Assembly (NCBI GenBank): GCA_017516465.1
Contig: JAFXCR010000050.1
Coordinates: 1-64,000 of the forward strand
Direction of reading: 5' to 3'
Origin: Ruminococcus sp.
GTDB lineage: Bacteria; Bacillota; Clostridia; Oscillospirales; Ruminococcaceae
DNA: 64,000 nt
Shown: positions 53,321-61,284 of the stretch, piece by piece
Layout of the letters: the number at the start of each line of letters is the position of its first letter
Position numbering within the stretch: position 1 is the stretch's first letter
Made by a program: the position numbers and the translations under genes
Notes under the pieces: model-generated
Told to the model about the DNA's origin: nothing
What the model saw: the letters and a program-made list of their open reading frames with translations, nothing else
The model's database searches: none

Positions 53321-54142
53321 ATGGACAAGGAAATGCTTGAAAAAATCAATAAATTCACACGCAGACCTTTTACGGAGGACGAAATATATGTGTTCTCCGT
53401 AATCCTCTGCGACAACGACATCGACAGGGACGGCGAACGCTTCTCCGACAAGGCTCTTGATAAAATTGCAGAGCTTTTCGTGGGAAAGACAGGAATCTTC
53501 GACCACAATCCAAGCTCCTCAGAGCAGACAGCCCGTATTTTTGAAGCGGAAGTAATTTCCGATGACAGCCGCCGTACAAAAACAGGCGAAATCTACAAAT
53601 GCGTCAGGGCAGACGCATACATGGTCAGAACGGACGAAAACCGCAGTCTTATCGCTGAAATTGACGGCGGAATAAAAAAAGAAGTCAGCGTTTCCTGCTC
53701 TGCGGCAAAGAGAAGCTGTTCAGTCTGCGGCAATGTCAGCTGCTCGCACGTTTCCGGAAGGGAATACAACGGAAAAATGGCATACAGAATCCTTGACGAT
53801 ATCACAGACGCCTATGAATGGAGCTTTGTGGCAGTTCCGGCACAGGTCGGAGCTGGTGTGACAAAGAAATTCTCGTCTGACAGCGTTGAAAGCGTTCCCG
53901 TTGAGGGAGACATCGCAAAGGCTCAGGACGAGCTTCGCCGTGATATCCGCAGACTTGCCTTCTTCAACGGTGGTCATTCGACAGCGGATATAACTTCGGT
54001 TGCCGCAAGAACTATGAATACATCACAGCTTATTTCGCTCAAGAAGTTTCTTGAAAAAAAGTGCTTCGGCAGAGGTGTGAACGTTCAGCTTGAACCGGAA
54101 AACAATATCTCCGGCTCTACATCGGAATTCTCTCTCAGGTAG
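53321..54142 (+). CDS. Prohead protease-like protein with a Cys/His cluster
   Basis: A 273-residue protein in the usual place of a head maturation gene. The first half has VFSVILCDNDIDRDGERFSDKAL and GIFDHNPSSSEQTARIF, followed by GGIKKEVSVSCSAAKRSCSVCGNVSC and a late YEWSFVAVPAQVGAGVTKK; this resembles caudoviral prohead proteases (XkdF-like). CSVCGNVSCSHVSG is a possible metal site not usual in the family. ATG 53321 has a better distance to AAAGGA than 53315. It lies after the capsid gene, not before it as in most phages. Confidence 0.72.
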   Translation: MDKEMLEKINKFTRRPFTEDEIYVFSVILCDNDIDRDGERFSDKALDKIAELFVGKTGIFDHNPSSSEQTARIFEAEVISDDSRRTKTGEIYKCVRADAYMVRTDENRSLIAEIDGGIKKEVSVSCSAAKRSCSVCGNVSCSHVSGREYNGKMAYRILDDITDAYEWSFVAVPAQVGAGVTKKFSSDSVESVPVEGDIAKAQDELRRDIRRLAFFNGGHSTADITSVAARTMNTSQLISLKKFLEKKCFGRGVNVQLEPENNISGSTSEFSLR

Positions 54143-54150
54143 GTGGATTT

Positions 54151-54498
54151 ATGAATATAGAATCAGTAAAATCGCTTTTCAGGATGTTCTCCAGTGAGGA
54201 GGATCCCGAAAAATATGCTCCCGTTATAGAGCTTGCTATGGCGGAGGTTGAAAAAATGCTTCTTCCGGACGCAGACAGAAACGATTCAAGGCTTCCGTTC
54301 CTTTGTGCGGCTGTCGCAAATCATCGTCTCTGCCAGATTAATTCGTCCCGTGACCGCACGCAGATTACCTATGCCGGCAGAATGTTGATTGACAGTCCGG
54401 ATTCCACGATGTCCTTCTCACAGAAGCTCATCCGTGACTATCTCGAAATATGCAGTGATCTTATTGTACCGCAGACGTTCACCTTTGCCGGAATCTGA
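54151..54498 (+). CDS. Phage head-tail connector candidate
   Basis: A 115-residue helical protein (KYAPVIELAMAEVEKMLLPDADRND, LPFLCAAVANHRLCQI, FSQKLIRDYLEICSDL). Size, helical content and place after the head genes match gp6/gp15-like head completion proteins. Starts 8 bases after the protease-like gene with AGGTGGA. Assigned mainly by context. Confidence 0.68.
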   Translation: MNIESVKSLFRMFSSEEDPEKYAPVIELAMAEVEKMLLPDADRNDSRLPFLCAAVANHRLCQINSSRDRTQITYAGRMLIDSPDSTMSFSQKLIRDYLEICSDLIVPQTFTFAGI

Positions 54499-54509
54499 GG
54501 AGGGATAAA

Positions 54510-54911
54510 ATGCTTGAAGCTATTATCAGCAGCGTAAAGGCAGAGCTTGAAAAATCGGGAGCTGCCCACGTTTACAGTGCCTTTGACTGCATTCCTGTCG
54601 GAAAAAGAACAGGAAATATCTTTACTGTTGTGGATATAGGCTCGTTTGAAAGCAGTACTCCGATATATACGCTGAACACGGTCTATATTCCGTACAAAGC
54701 GGAGGTATCGCTGAGAATAACGGCTCCGGAGAAATGCTCCGCTGACGATATATACCGCTATTACGACAGCTATATCAGCATGATTACCTCTGGTATATCC
54801 GGCAGGCTTGTCGGAATGACAGTGAAATACGACTCAAATATACGCCGCCTTGTGATGACTGTCAGAATATCGCTCGGCGGCATTATCAGAACGGAAAGGA
54901 GAACAGCTTGA
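54510..54911 (+). CDS. Phage minor structural protein, tail terminator/completion candidate
   Basis: A 133-residue alpha/beta protein with MLEAIISSVKAELEKSGAAHVYSAF and a beta-rich remainder. In comparable modules a protein of this size closes the neck or ends the tail tube. GGAGGG precedes the ATG. It overlaps the next gene by 4 bases. The sequence itself is not diagnostic. Confidence 0.62.
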   Translation: MLEAIISSVKAELEKSGAAHVYSAFDCIPVGKRTGNIFTVVDIGSFESSTPIYTLNTVYIPYKAEVSLRITAPEKCSADDIYRYYDSYISMITSGISGRLVGMTVKYDSNIRRLVMTVRISLGGIIRTERRTA

Positions 54912-55297
54912 ACTCAGTTGCAGTTATTTCAGAACGGGAGTCTGTTCCGGTGAATATCGGCAGTATGACTCTCTGGTGCGAGGGCTTCAAGGCGGCGGCT
55001 GTACGAAGCTTCTCGGAGGAATCCCTTGTTACCGGCGGCGGAACAATCACCAACAGCTGTCCAAAGGCTATGAAGCTTACCTTCTCTGGAAGAATCTGCG
55101 AGGGTTCTGATGATTTTGTCAGACAGGCTTCTGATATGCTCCGCAGTACAGAGGCTTTCAGCGTAGTGTACAAGGGACTTGTTTTCAGCGGATGCCGTGT
55201 GCAGTCCTTTAATTCTGAGGACAAGGGCGAAGGCTTTGTTTACGCAGTTATCACGCTTATTACCTCAGAAGCCGTCGGGGAGGAGGTATCTCCGTGA
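54908..55297 (+). CDS. Phage minor structural protein, baseplate/tube candidate
   Basis: A 129-residue beta-rich protein starting with TTG at 54908 in a 4-base overlap. Segments such as MKLTFSGRICEGSDDFVRQASDML and FSVVYKGLVFSGCRVQSFNSEDKGEGFVYAVITLIT alternate strands as in small tail-tube or baseplate proteins. Overlaps the next gene by 4 bases, so the stoichiometry is probably coupled. Function assigned by context only. Confidence 0.6.
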   Translation: MNSVAVISERESVPVNIGSMTLWCEGFKAAAVRSFSEESLVTGGGTITNSCPKAMKLTFSGRICEGSDDFVRQASDMLRSTEAFSVVYKGLVFSGCRVQSFNSEDKGEGFVYAVITLITSEAVGEEVSP

Positions 55298-56211
55298 CAG
55301 CAAGCATCACAGTGAAAAAAATTGACGGAACTCTGATTTCCGAGGAAAGAATTCTCAGCTTCAGGTTCAGGAAGAATTCCTATCTGCCGTATACGCTTCT
55401 CAACGCGCAGCTTCACGCTGAGTACGCTGATTTTGAGAATTCCGCAGAGATTTTCTTCTATATTGACCAGAAGCTCGTTCATCACGGACTCATCGACAGT
55501 CTTAAAGTGACGTGCTCCGGCGGTGGAAGGATAGTTTCGCTCGTCTCCAGAGGATTTACCTCGCTTCTCTGTCAGAATCAGATAGAGCCGGGGCTGAAAT
55601 CCAACATAACCTTCAACCAGCTTATGGATGGTTACTACACGCTTCCCTATATCACCCATGAGGATAACTCCGGTCAGACCGGATATATTTTCGTAAGCGG
55701 AAAAACAACCATGTGGGACGGCATTGTGAATTTGTCGTACAAATTCTGCGGAACATATCCGTATATTAGGGAAACAAACTGCGTCAGGATAACTCCCGTA
55801 AGCAATCCGGCAGTTTTTTCCTATCAGGATGATGATCTGCTTTGCAGGGGATTCTCCATGAATGGCAGACGCATCATGAGCCACTATCACATGGCAGACA
55901 TGAGTGGTGACTACGGTCAGTACGAGTATGAAAATCCTGAAGCGGCGGCTTATGGCATTGTCCGCCACAAATACAGCGAGCTTGACAAGGAATTTCTCTA
56001 TGAGCCGGACAACGCTCTTGTTTTCTACGATAAGCTTGCTTCAAAAAGCCATAAGGTGTTCTTCTGCCGGTACAGCGGCTATAACGGAGAGGATCTTTCG
56101 GATATCCTTAGTTTCGGAAGTATTCATTCCGAGCGTATTGAGGGTATCGAAATCACAGGCTCGTCAAAGGGAATTATCACGGAGCTGAGCGTATATCACG
56201 ACAAATTCTGA
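55294..56211 (+). CDS. Phage tail hub (gp27/gpD/XkdQ-like) candidate
   Basis: A 305-residue protein with the plan of tail hub proteins: an early strand pair ITVKKIDGTLISEERILSF, then FFYIDQKLVHHGLIDSLKVTC, SLVSRGFTSLLCQNQIEPG, and the central LSYKFCGTYPYIRETNCVRITP. Starts with GTG in a 4-base overlap. It is the last gene of the island: no tape-measure, fibre, holin or endolysin gene follows. The hub call is moderate. Confidence 0.65.
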   Translation: MTASITVKKIDGTLISEERILSFRFRKNSYLPYTLLNAQLHAEYADFENSAEIFFYIDQKLVHHGLIDSLKVTCSGGGRIVSLVSRGFTSLLCQNQIEPGLKSNITFNQLMDGYYTLPYITHEDNSGQTGYIFVSGKTTMWDGIVNLSYKFCGTYPYIRETNCVRITPVSNPAVFSYQDDDLLCRGFSMNGRRIMSHYHMADMSGDYGQYEYENPEAAAYGIVRHKYSELDKEFLYEPDNALVFYDKLASKSHKVFFCRYSGYNGEDLSDILSFGSIHSERIEGIEITGSSKGIITELSVYHDKF

Positions 56212-56229
56212 GAAGCACACAAAATAAAG

Positions 56230-56263
56230 CCCTCCTGAGTATAATGTATCAGGAGGGTTTTTT
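56230..56263 (+). terminator. Hairpin and T-run that also hides the feoA ribosome binding site
   Basis: CCCTCCTGA-GTATAATGTA-TCAGGAGGG, 9 perfect base pairs, then TTTTTT and directly the feoA ATG. It has the form of a terminator for the capsid island, but its 3' arm AGGAGGG is the only ribosome binding site for feoA. Confidence 0.8.
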
Positions 56264-56536
56264 ATGAATAATCCAGATTGTCTCAGCTCTCTCAGAGAAG
56301 GCGAGAGCTGTTATATATCGAGCCTTGATATGAACGGAAATATGCGGAGCCGCCTTATGGATCTCGGCTTCATTTCCGGTGCGACCGCTGAATGTGTGCA
56401 TACAGGCTCCGGCGGCGGTCTGGCAGCATACCTGATATGCGGTGCCGTTATTGCTCTCAGGAAATCAGATGCGAAAAAAATAATAATAGTTCGTAATGGC
56501 ACCAGCGGTGCTCCCGAAACACGTTTCCGTGCGTAA
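56264..56536 (+). CDS. feoA: FeoA-domain protein with a repeat-encoded C-terminus
   Basis: A 90-residue SH3-like FeoA domain (LREGESCYISSLDMNGNMRSRLMDLGFISGATAECVHTG), a small cytoplasmic partner of the FeoB iron permease; no feoB is in the window. The last 13 or so codons, encoding NGTSGAPETRFRA, are family A repeat sequence (from 56496), and the stop TAA comes from the GTGCGTAAACGCAC hairpin. A natural stop was evidently lost. The ribosome binding site is inside a hairpin. Confidence 0.88.
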   Translation: MNNPDCLSSLREGESCYISSLDMNGNMRSRLMDLGFISGATAECVHTGSGGGLAAYLICGAVIALRKSDAKKIIIVRNGTSGAPETRFRA

Positions 56537-56745
56537 ACGCACTCACTCCGTACGAGGCGATAATTGCCAATCGCATATGATAGAAAATATAAAAGTTAAT
56601 TCGTAAGGGGCAGCCCTTGCGGCTGTCCGCATAACGGCAAATATCCGATAAAATATAAAGGGCGGATATATCCGCCCCTACAAATTAATGATTATTTTAA
56701 TTCCATCGGCGAAGCCAATACAATAATTACGCATTAAAAATTCAG
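56495..56745 (+). repeat. Family A chain, complete family B element and AATGCGTAATT module
   Basis: GGCACCAGCGGTGCTCCC and the GTGCGTAAACGCAC hairpin down to CGCATATGATAGAAA (56495-56586). Then a complete bipartite element (56603-56681) runs from GTAAGGGGCAGCCCTTGCGG through the linker GCATAACGGCAAATATCCGA to GGGCGGATATATCCGCCCCT. Last is the reversed TAATGCGTAATT module (56697-56743). This is the whole gap between feoA and the GH74 gene. Confidence 0.85.
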
Positions 56746-56749
56746 ATTA

Positions 56750-59398
56750 TCACGTTTTCGGTAATTTGTCCACAAGCTTAAGCAGATATTCCTGAATAGC
56801 GAGAGCGTCCGAGTTTGTAAGACCGTCCCCGACATTTGCAACATCGCCGTTGATTGCTCCCTGTTCTGTTATGGCACTCTTATCAGAGCCGCTGATACCA
56901 TAAGCATCTGGATTTCCGATTACCTGCAATACGAGAATCGCATCAGAGAGATTTACAGTACCGTCGCAGTTTGCGTCACCATAATCTGCTTCGGGAATGG
57001 GATCCGGTTCAGGAGTTTCGCCGTCTGAGAGTTCTCCGTATACGATACCGCAGCCTACTGTTGACATATAAACCTTACCAAATTCGTTCATATCGCCAAC
57101 GAGGAAGTTTCCGTTACCGGTACCGCCGTAGATGTTGTCAGTATTGATGAGTATCCATGTCTTACCCTCGTCGGTTGAACGGTAGATTCCCTCAGGATCA
57201 GATTCTTCCGGCTTTCCGTACATAAAGAGAGTATTTGCTGTGCCCTTCTTTTCGGGAGCACCATAGCCTACTGTCTTTGCATAGAAAACGTCTGTCTTTG
57301 TAGCAGTCTTGCCCTGATCTGTGAGGATATAGAGACCGTTCCAGCCGGCAGCCATAGCGACAGTATCTTCCTTGATGTAAGCGGGATCGCCTGTGTGGTC
57401 GCACATATCGTACTTGCAGATAGGGTTATCCTCCCATGTCTTGCCGCCGTCTGTACTTACGAGCATTGAGTAGTGGCATTCATCGAAAGTGGGTTCCTTT
57501 TTTGACGTATCAGAAGCCCAGTATTCGTTGTAGGTTACAGCAGATGCATACACAAGAAGCGGATTTACTGGATCAACGAGGAAGTGTGTAACCTTCTTGC
57601 TGTTGATGGAAGGACCTGCTGTCCATGTCTGACCGAAATCGTCGGAATAGCTGATAGAAGCACTTTCCTTGCCGCTCTTGATGAAGCGGTACTTGCCCTC
57701 GCCGAGCTTTACGATTGCAGCCTTACCGCCGGATGAAGGAGACATTGGTTCCCATGTTTTTCCGGCATCGAGAGTGTAGTAGCCCTTTGTGGATGAGTTG
57801 TTTCCGTCGCCTTCTGCGATACGGATCATAACCTCAGGATCCTGAGGACAGTAAGCAATTGCAGATGTAGAACCCATATTCGGCTTGTATTGCGGGGGAA
57901 TTGAGGTTGTATCGTTGTGGATAAATCCGTCGTAGTCGCCGATTGCCGAGTATGCGGCACCGCCGGGAACGCTTACGAAGTCAAGACATACAACTTCCTC
58001 AACGCCATCGGGCTGGAAGTAGAACTGGATATCTCTTTCGTCCCATACGTTATCGCAGGCGAAAACTCCGTTACCTGATGTAAGAACGATTCTGTCGGGA
58101 TTTCTCGGGTCAAGGATAATGGAGCTTCCCCAGTGACAAGCCTTGCCGTAAACCCAGTCATATCCGCCTGTTGACATAGGATTTGAAATGAAGTAGTGAT
58201 TATCGGTATACTGACCGAACTGCTGACCTGGAGTAATATCCTGCCAAGTTTTGCCGCCGTCCTCAGAACGGTAGAAATGGTCGCCCCATGCGATGCTTGT
58301 GTCAGTCCATTCTTTTTCATACCACTGATCGGACCATACGCCGCAGGTTCTTGCGAGGAGCTTGTCAGGATTTTTTTCGTCAGCCTCGATCATGCCGATA
58401 GCGTTTCCGCAAGGAGAAATATCGGTAACAGTGCCGCTTGCAGTGTCATACTTGAAAGCACCGCCGGCAGTACCGCTGAATGCGAGACCAGCAATATATG
58501 TGAAGAAAACATTTCCGTTGTTGTCGCTTGTAATAGAGCAAGGGTAGTTAGCTGTCGGGAGGTCAGCTGAAAGCGGAGTGAACTTATCGTCCTTAACGCT
58601 TGCAACGTGGATATTTGCCTGACCTGTAACAGAAGTTCCTACATAAACCTTGCCGTCCTCGATAAGGATACAGCCGATACCGTTCTGCTGATTGTATTCC
58701 TTTGAGGGCTCAGTACCTCTTACCATGTGATCTGTCCACATAGGATATTTAAGCTCGCCGGAGAAAAGACCGAGAGAGTCGTAACCGTCAACGGGCTTCC
58801 ATGTCTTGCCGCCGTCTGTGGACTTGATAAGAGCGGAGCTGCCTGCGGTAACATCGCCGCCGGCATAGATAGTATCGGTGTTGTCAGGGTCAATAGCGAT
58901 AGGCTCGATACACTCACGTCCGTCGCCGTTGCCGTGAACCTGAATAAGATCTGTAACGTCAGATTCGGTGAAAGTCTTACCGCCGTCAGTAGTCTTGAAG
59001 ATAACAGTTTTTGCGTTTGAGAAGTACGCACATCCGCAGAGGAAGTATACTGTATCATCATCTGTCGGGTCGATTGCAATACCCTTTACACTGAGGAGAC
59101 CTCTGTCGGATTCAGTAAGGAAGCCGAAAAGCTGATCCCACTGATTTGTCTTGTAGTTGTACTTGTATGCACCGCCGACGTCTGTACGGAGATACATTTC
59201 CTTCTGTCCTGAAACGATACCGGAAACGAAGCCGGCACCGCCGATTTTAAGAGTTCCCCATTTCATGTCAGTTCGTATGTCTCCTGATGCGGCGTAAGCG
59301 GTGTTTTCCTGTGAGTTGAAAGTCCCGTGAAAAGGGACTGCGGCAGTTCCTATGCACACAGCAAAAAGACCTGCCAGAGTTCTGGTAAGTAGTTTCAT
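56750..59398 (-). CDS. GH74 xyloglucanase-type enzyme with type I dockerin
   Basis: An 882-residue secreted glycoside hydrolase. The signal peptide ends near AYAA (about residue 37). Two seven-bladed propellers with repeated Asp-box motifs (TTDGGKTF, STDGGKTW, SEDGGKTW, STDEGKTW) and the N-terminal MYLRTDVGGAYKY mark family GH74, which cuts xyloglucan and related beta-1,4-glucans. The C-terminal dockerin (about 808-882) has DANCDGTVNLSDAILVLQVI and DGLTNSDALAIQEYLL calcium loops, so the enzyme is a cellulosome component. ATG at 59398 follows CAGGAGG. Monocistronic. Confidence 0.95.
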   Translation of the reverse strand: MKLLTRTLAGLFAVCIGTAAVPFHGTFNSQENTAYAASGDIRTDMKWGTLKIGGAGFVSGIVSGQKEMYLRTDVGGAYKYNYKTNQWDQLFGFLTESDRGLLSVKGIAIDPTDDDTVYFLCGCAYFSNAKTVIFKTTDGGKTFTESDVTDLIQVHGNGDGRECIEPIAIDPDNTDTIYAGGDVTAGSSALIKSTDGGKTWKPVDGYDSLGLFSGELKYPMWTDHMVRGTEPSKEYNQQNGIGCILIEDGKVYVGTSVTGQANIHVASVKDDKFTPLSADLPTANYPCSITSDNNGNVFFTYIAGLAFSGTAGGAFKYDTASGTVTDISPCGNAIGMIEADEKNPDKLLARTCGVWSDQWYEKEWTDTSIAWGDHFYRSEDGGKTWQDITPGQQFGQYTDNHYFISNPMSTGGYDWVYGKACHWGSSIILDPRNPDRIVLTSGNGVFACDNVWDERDIQFYFQPDGVEEVVCLDFVSVPGGAAYSAIGDYDGFIHNDTTSIPPQYKPNMGSTSAIAYCPQDPEVMIRIAEGDGNNSSTKGYYTLDAGKTWEPMSPSSGGKAAIVKLGEGKYRFIKSGKESASISYSDDFGQTWTAGPSINSKKVTHFLVDPVNPLLVYASAVTYNEYWASDTSKKEPTFDECHYSMLVSTDGGKTWEDNPICKYDMCDHTGDPAYIKEDTVAMAAGWNGLYILTDQGKTATKTDVFYAKTVGYGAPEKKGTANTLFMYGKPEESDPEGIYRSTDEGKTWILINTDNIYGGTGNGNFLVGDMNEFGKVYMSTVGCGIVYGELSDGETPEPDPIPEADYGDANCDGTVNLSDAILVLQVIGNPDAYGISGSDKSAITEQGAINGDVANVGDGLTNSDALAIQEYLLKLVDKLPKT

Positions 59399-59603
59399 TT
59401 TTATTTCCTCCTGTTTGCAGAGAAGTCACCGGACGCCTAAATCCGGTTGCCTAAGACTCTTCTGCATAATTTTACATAATAATTCTAACACGGAATTCAG
59501 GCTGTGTCAAGATGAGAAAATGAAGATTTCCACCACTTAAGGTGGAGATATTGCATATGTTAGCGTAAAATAACAAAAATAGGAAAAATATTCTTAAAAT
59601 GGC

Positions 59604-59649
59604 TTGACAAACGAATATCTATGTGATATTATTTTGATATCACATAGAT
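59604..59649 (+). promoter_or_regulatory. Promoter with palindromic operator for the SPFH operon
   Basis: TTGACA (59604-59609), 17 bases, TATTAT (59627-59632). ATCTATGTGATAT (59617-59629) and its exact reverse complement (59637-59649) flank a 7-base centre and cover the -10 box, so a bound repressor would block the polymerase. Confidence 0.85.
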
Positions 59650-59703
59650 TCGCGATGTGAATCTATTATTACTCCCCAATTAAACTGAAAGGAAATAACT
59701 ATC

Positions 59704-60693
59704 ATGACTGAAAAACTTCTCACAAACAAAAAGAACGGCATGGCTGTTCTTGTACTGACAACGCTCCTCTATCTTGCTGCAATAGGAGTATTGATTTTCG
59801 GCATAGCCAAGGATAATCCTGTAATCGGAATACCTGTTCTTATATGGATTTTAATCGGCTGGATTCCCTATCTCGGACTGCGTGTTCTCAAGCCGCAGGA
59901 GGCTCTTGTACTTACGCTCTTCGGCAAATACATCGGAACTATAAAGGGCGACGGATTTTTCTTCGTAAATCCATTCTGTACTGCTGTAAATCCCGCTGCT
60001 GAAACAAAGCTTAATCAGAGCGGAGATGTTGTACCGACTAATAAAAACCATCCCATGACCGGAGCTTCATTACCAGTAAACAAGAAAATGTCTCTTAAGG
60101 TGATGACTCTCAACAACAGCCGCCAGAAAATCAACGACTGTCTTGGAAACCCTATTGAAATCGGTATTGCCGTTACATGGCAGATTGTTGACACAGCAAA
60201 GGCAGCGTTCAACGTTGAAAACTACAAGGAATATCTCTCACTCCAGTGCGACGGTGCTCTTAGAAATATCGTAAGACTTTACCCTTATGACGTTGCACAG
60301 AATGTTGATACTACCGGCGACGGCGTTGCTGATGACGGAAGCCTAAGAGGTTCAAGCGAGATTGTTGCAAACAGAATCAAGGAAGAAATTCAGGAAAAGG
60401 TTGCAGAAGCCGGAATCAAGATCATCGAGTCAAGAATTACATATCTTGCGTATGCGACTGAAATCGCAGCAGTAATGCTTCAGAGACAGCAGGCATCCGC
60501 TGTTATCGATGCAAGAAAAATGATAGTTGATGGTGCAGTAGGAATGGTCGAAATGGCTCTTGAACGCCTTAATCAAAACGGCATAGTTGAGCTTGATGAG
60601 GAACGTAAGGCAGCAATGGTATCAAATCTGCTTGTAGTTCTCTGCGGAAATCATGATGCTCAGCCTGTCGTTAATTCGGGAAGTCTGTATTAA
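59704..60693 (+). CDS. SPFH/band-7 (slipin-like) membrane protein
   Basis: A 329-residue protein with two N-terminal hydrophobic segments (about residues 13-34 and 41-58). An SPFH domain follows (LKPQEALVLTLFGKYIGTIKGDGFFFVNPF, IEIGIAVTWQIVDTAKAAFNVENY). Then comes a helical tail (EIQEKVAEAGIKIIESRITYLAYATEIAAVMLQRQQASAVIDA). Such proteins form membrane-bound rings or microdomains. ATG follows AAAGGAAA. It overlaps the next gene by one base and is under a palindromic operator. Confidence 0.9.
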   Translation: MTEKLLTNKKNGMAVLVLTTLLYLAAIGVLIFGIAKDNPVIGIPVLIWILIGWIPYLGLRVLKPQEALVLTLFGKYIGTIKGDGFFFVNPFCTAVNPAAETKLNQSGDVVPTNKNHPMTGASLPVNKKMSLKVMTLNNSRQKINDCLGNPIEIGIAVTWQIVDTAKAAFNVENYKEYLSLQCDGALRNIVRLYPYDVAQNVDTTGDGVADDGSLRGSSEIVANRIKEEIQEKVAEAGIKIIESRITYLAYATEIAAVMLQRQQASAVIDARKMIVDGAVGMVEMALERLNQNGIVELDEERKAAMVSNLLVVLCGNHDAQPVVNSGSLY

Positions 60694-60890
60694 TGGCACC
60701 GAAAAAACAGGTTCCTCTCCGATTGTCGGAGAAGCTTTATAATGCAATTGCAGCATGGGCGGAGGACGATTTCCGCTCGGTCAACGGTCAGATAGAATAT
60801 CTGCTTACGGAATGTGTAAAACAGCGTAAAAAGAACGGCAAATATGTATCTGATGAGCTTGATATTCCGCCTGAGCTGGATATTTCTTAA
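60693..60890 (+). CDS. Arc-like ribbon-helix-helix protein
   Basis: A 65-residue protein with QVPLRLSEKLYNAIAAWAEDDFRSVNGQIEYLLTECV, matching the Arc/MetJ ribbon-helix-helix pattern (beta strand, two helices, conserved SVNGQIEYLL). It overlaps the SPFH gene by one base (TAATG). Although DNA-binding in family, such small proteins next to SPFH genes are common in Firmicutes and may not be classical repressors. It could bind the operator at 59617-59649. Confidence 0.85.
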   Translation: MAPKKQVPLRLSEKLYNAIAAWAEDDFRSVNGQIEYLLTECVKQRKKNGKYVSDELDIPPELDIS

Positions 60891-60933
60891 TGAATAATAA
60901 TGGTGTAACGGTAACAGTCATTAGCCATTAGTC

Positions 60934-60956
60934 GGGGCGAACCTATGTGTTCGCCC
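60934..60956. repeat. Single family B palindrome
   Basis: GGGGCGAACCTATGTGTTCG plus CCC, the same arms as 8026 and 11258; probably ends the SPFH operon transcript (CTTGTTGT follows). Confidence 0.65.
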
Positions 60957-61012
60957 TTGTTGTATCATCAATTATTATGTTGCTGTCGGTATCTCTTGCA
61001 CATTCAGTCCGG

Positions 61013-61042
61013 TTGACATAACTCCTTTTTTTATGCTAAAAT
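61013..61042 (+). promoter_or_regulatory. Promoter upstream of the two-component system
   Basis: TTGACA (61013-61018), 18 bases, TAAAAT (61037-61042). The MITE at 61097-61258 lies in the resulting leader. Confidence 0.65.
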
Positions 61043-61096
61043 TTTCTTACAGCACCCGAACAGAAACAAAACTTTAACATTTCTATGTTATTATAA

Positions 61097-61258
61097 AGGC
61101 AACACCGCATAAAGCACGCCTGACGGCTTTGCACGAAAACTGCTTGTGTATTTTCCGCCATCTTGCACAGAAATCTCTTGACATACGTCAGTATGCCTTC
61201 GGAATTTCTATACAATCTGACTTTGCATTTTTCGCATAAGCTCTGTGCGGTATTGCCT
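61097..61258. mobile_element. MITE-like fold-back element before the response regulator
   Basis: A 162-bp element with terminal inverted repeats AGGCAACACCGCATAAAGC and GCTCTGTGCGGTATTGCCT. Inner segments also pair (TTGCACAGAAAT with ATTTCTATACAA; centre CATAC-GTCA-GTATG). No ORF and no clear target duplication. The ends are different from the 18913 element, so it belongs to another family. Confidence 0.75.
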
Positions 61259-61284
61259 GAAGAAAAATTAACGGAGGTAAAGCG

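Noticed and set aside
56239..56248. TATAAT in the feoA hairpin loop as a -10 box
   Set aside because: No acceptable -35 hexamer lies 16-18 bases upstream.
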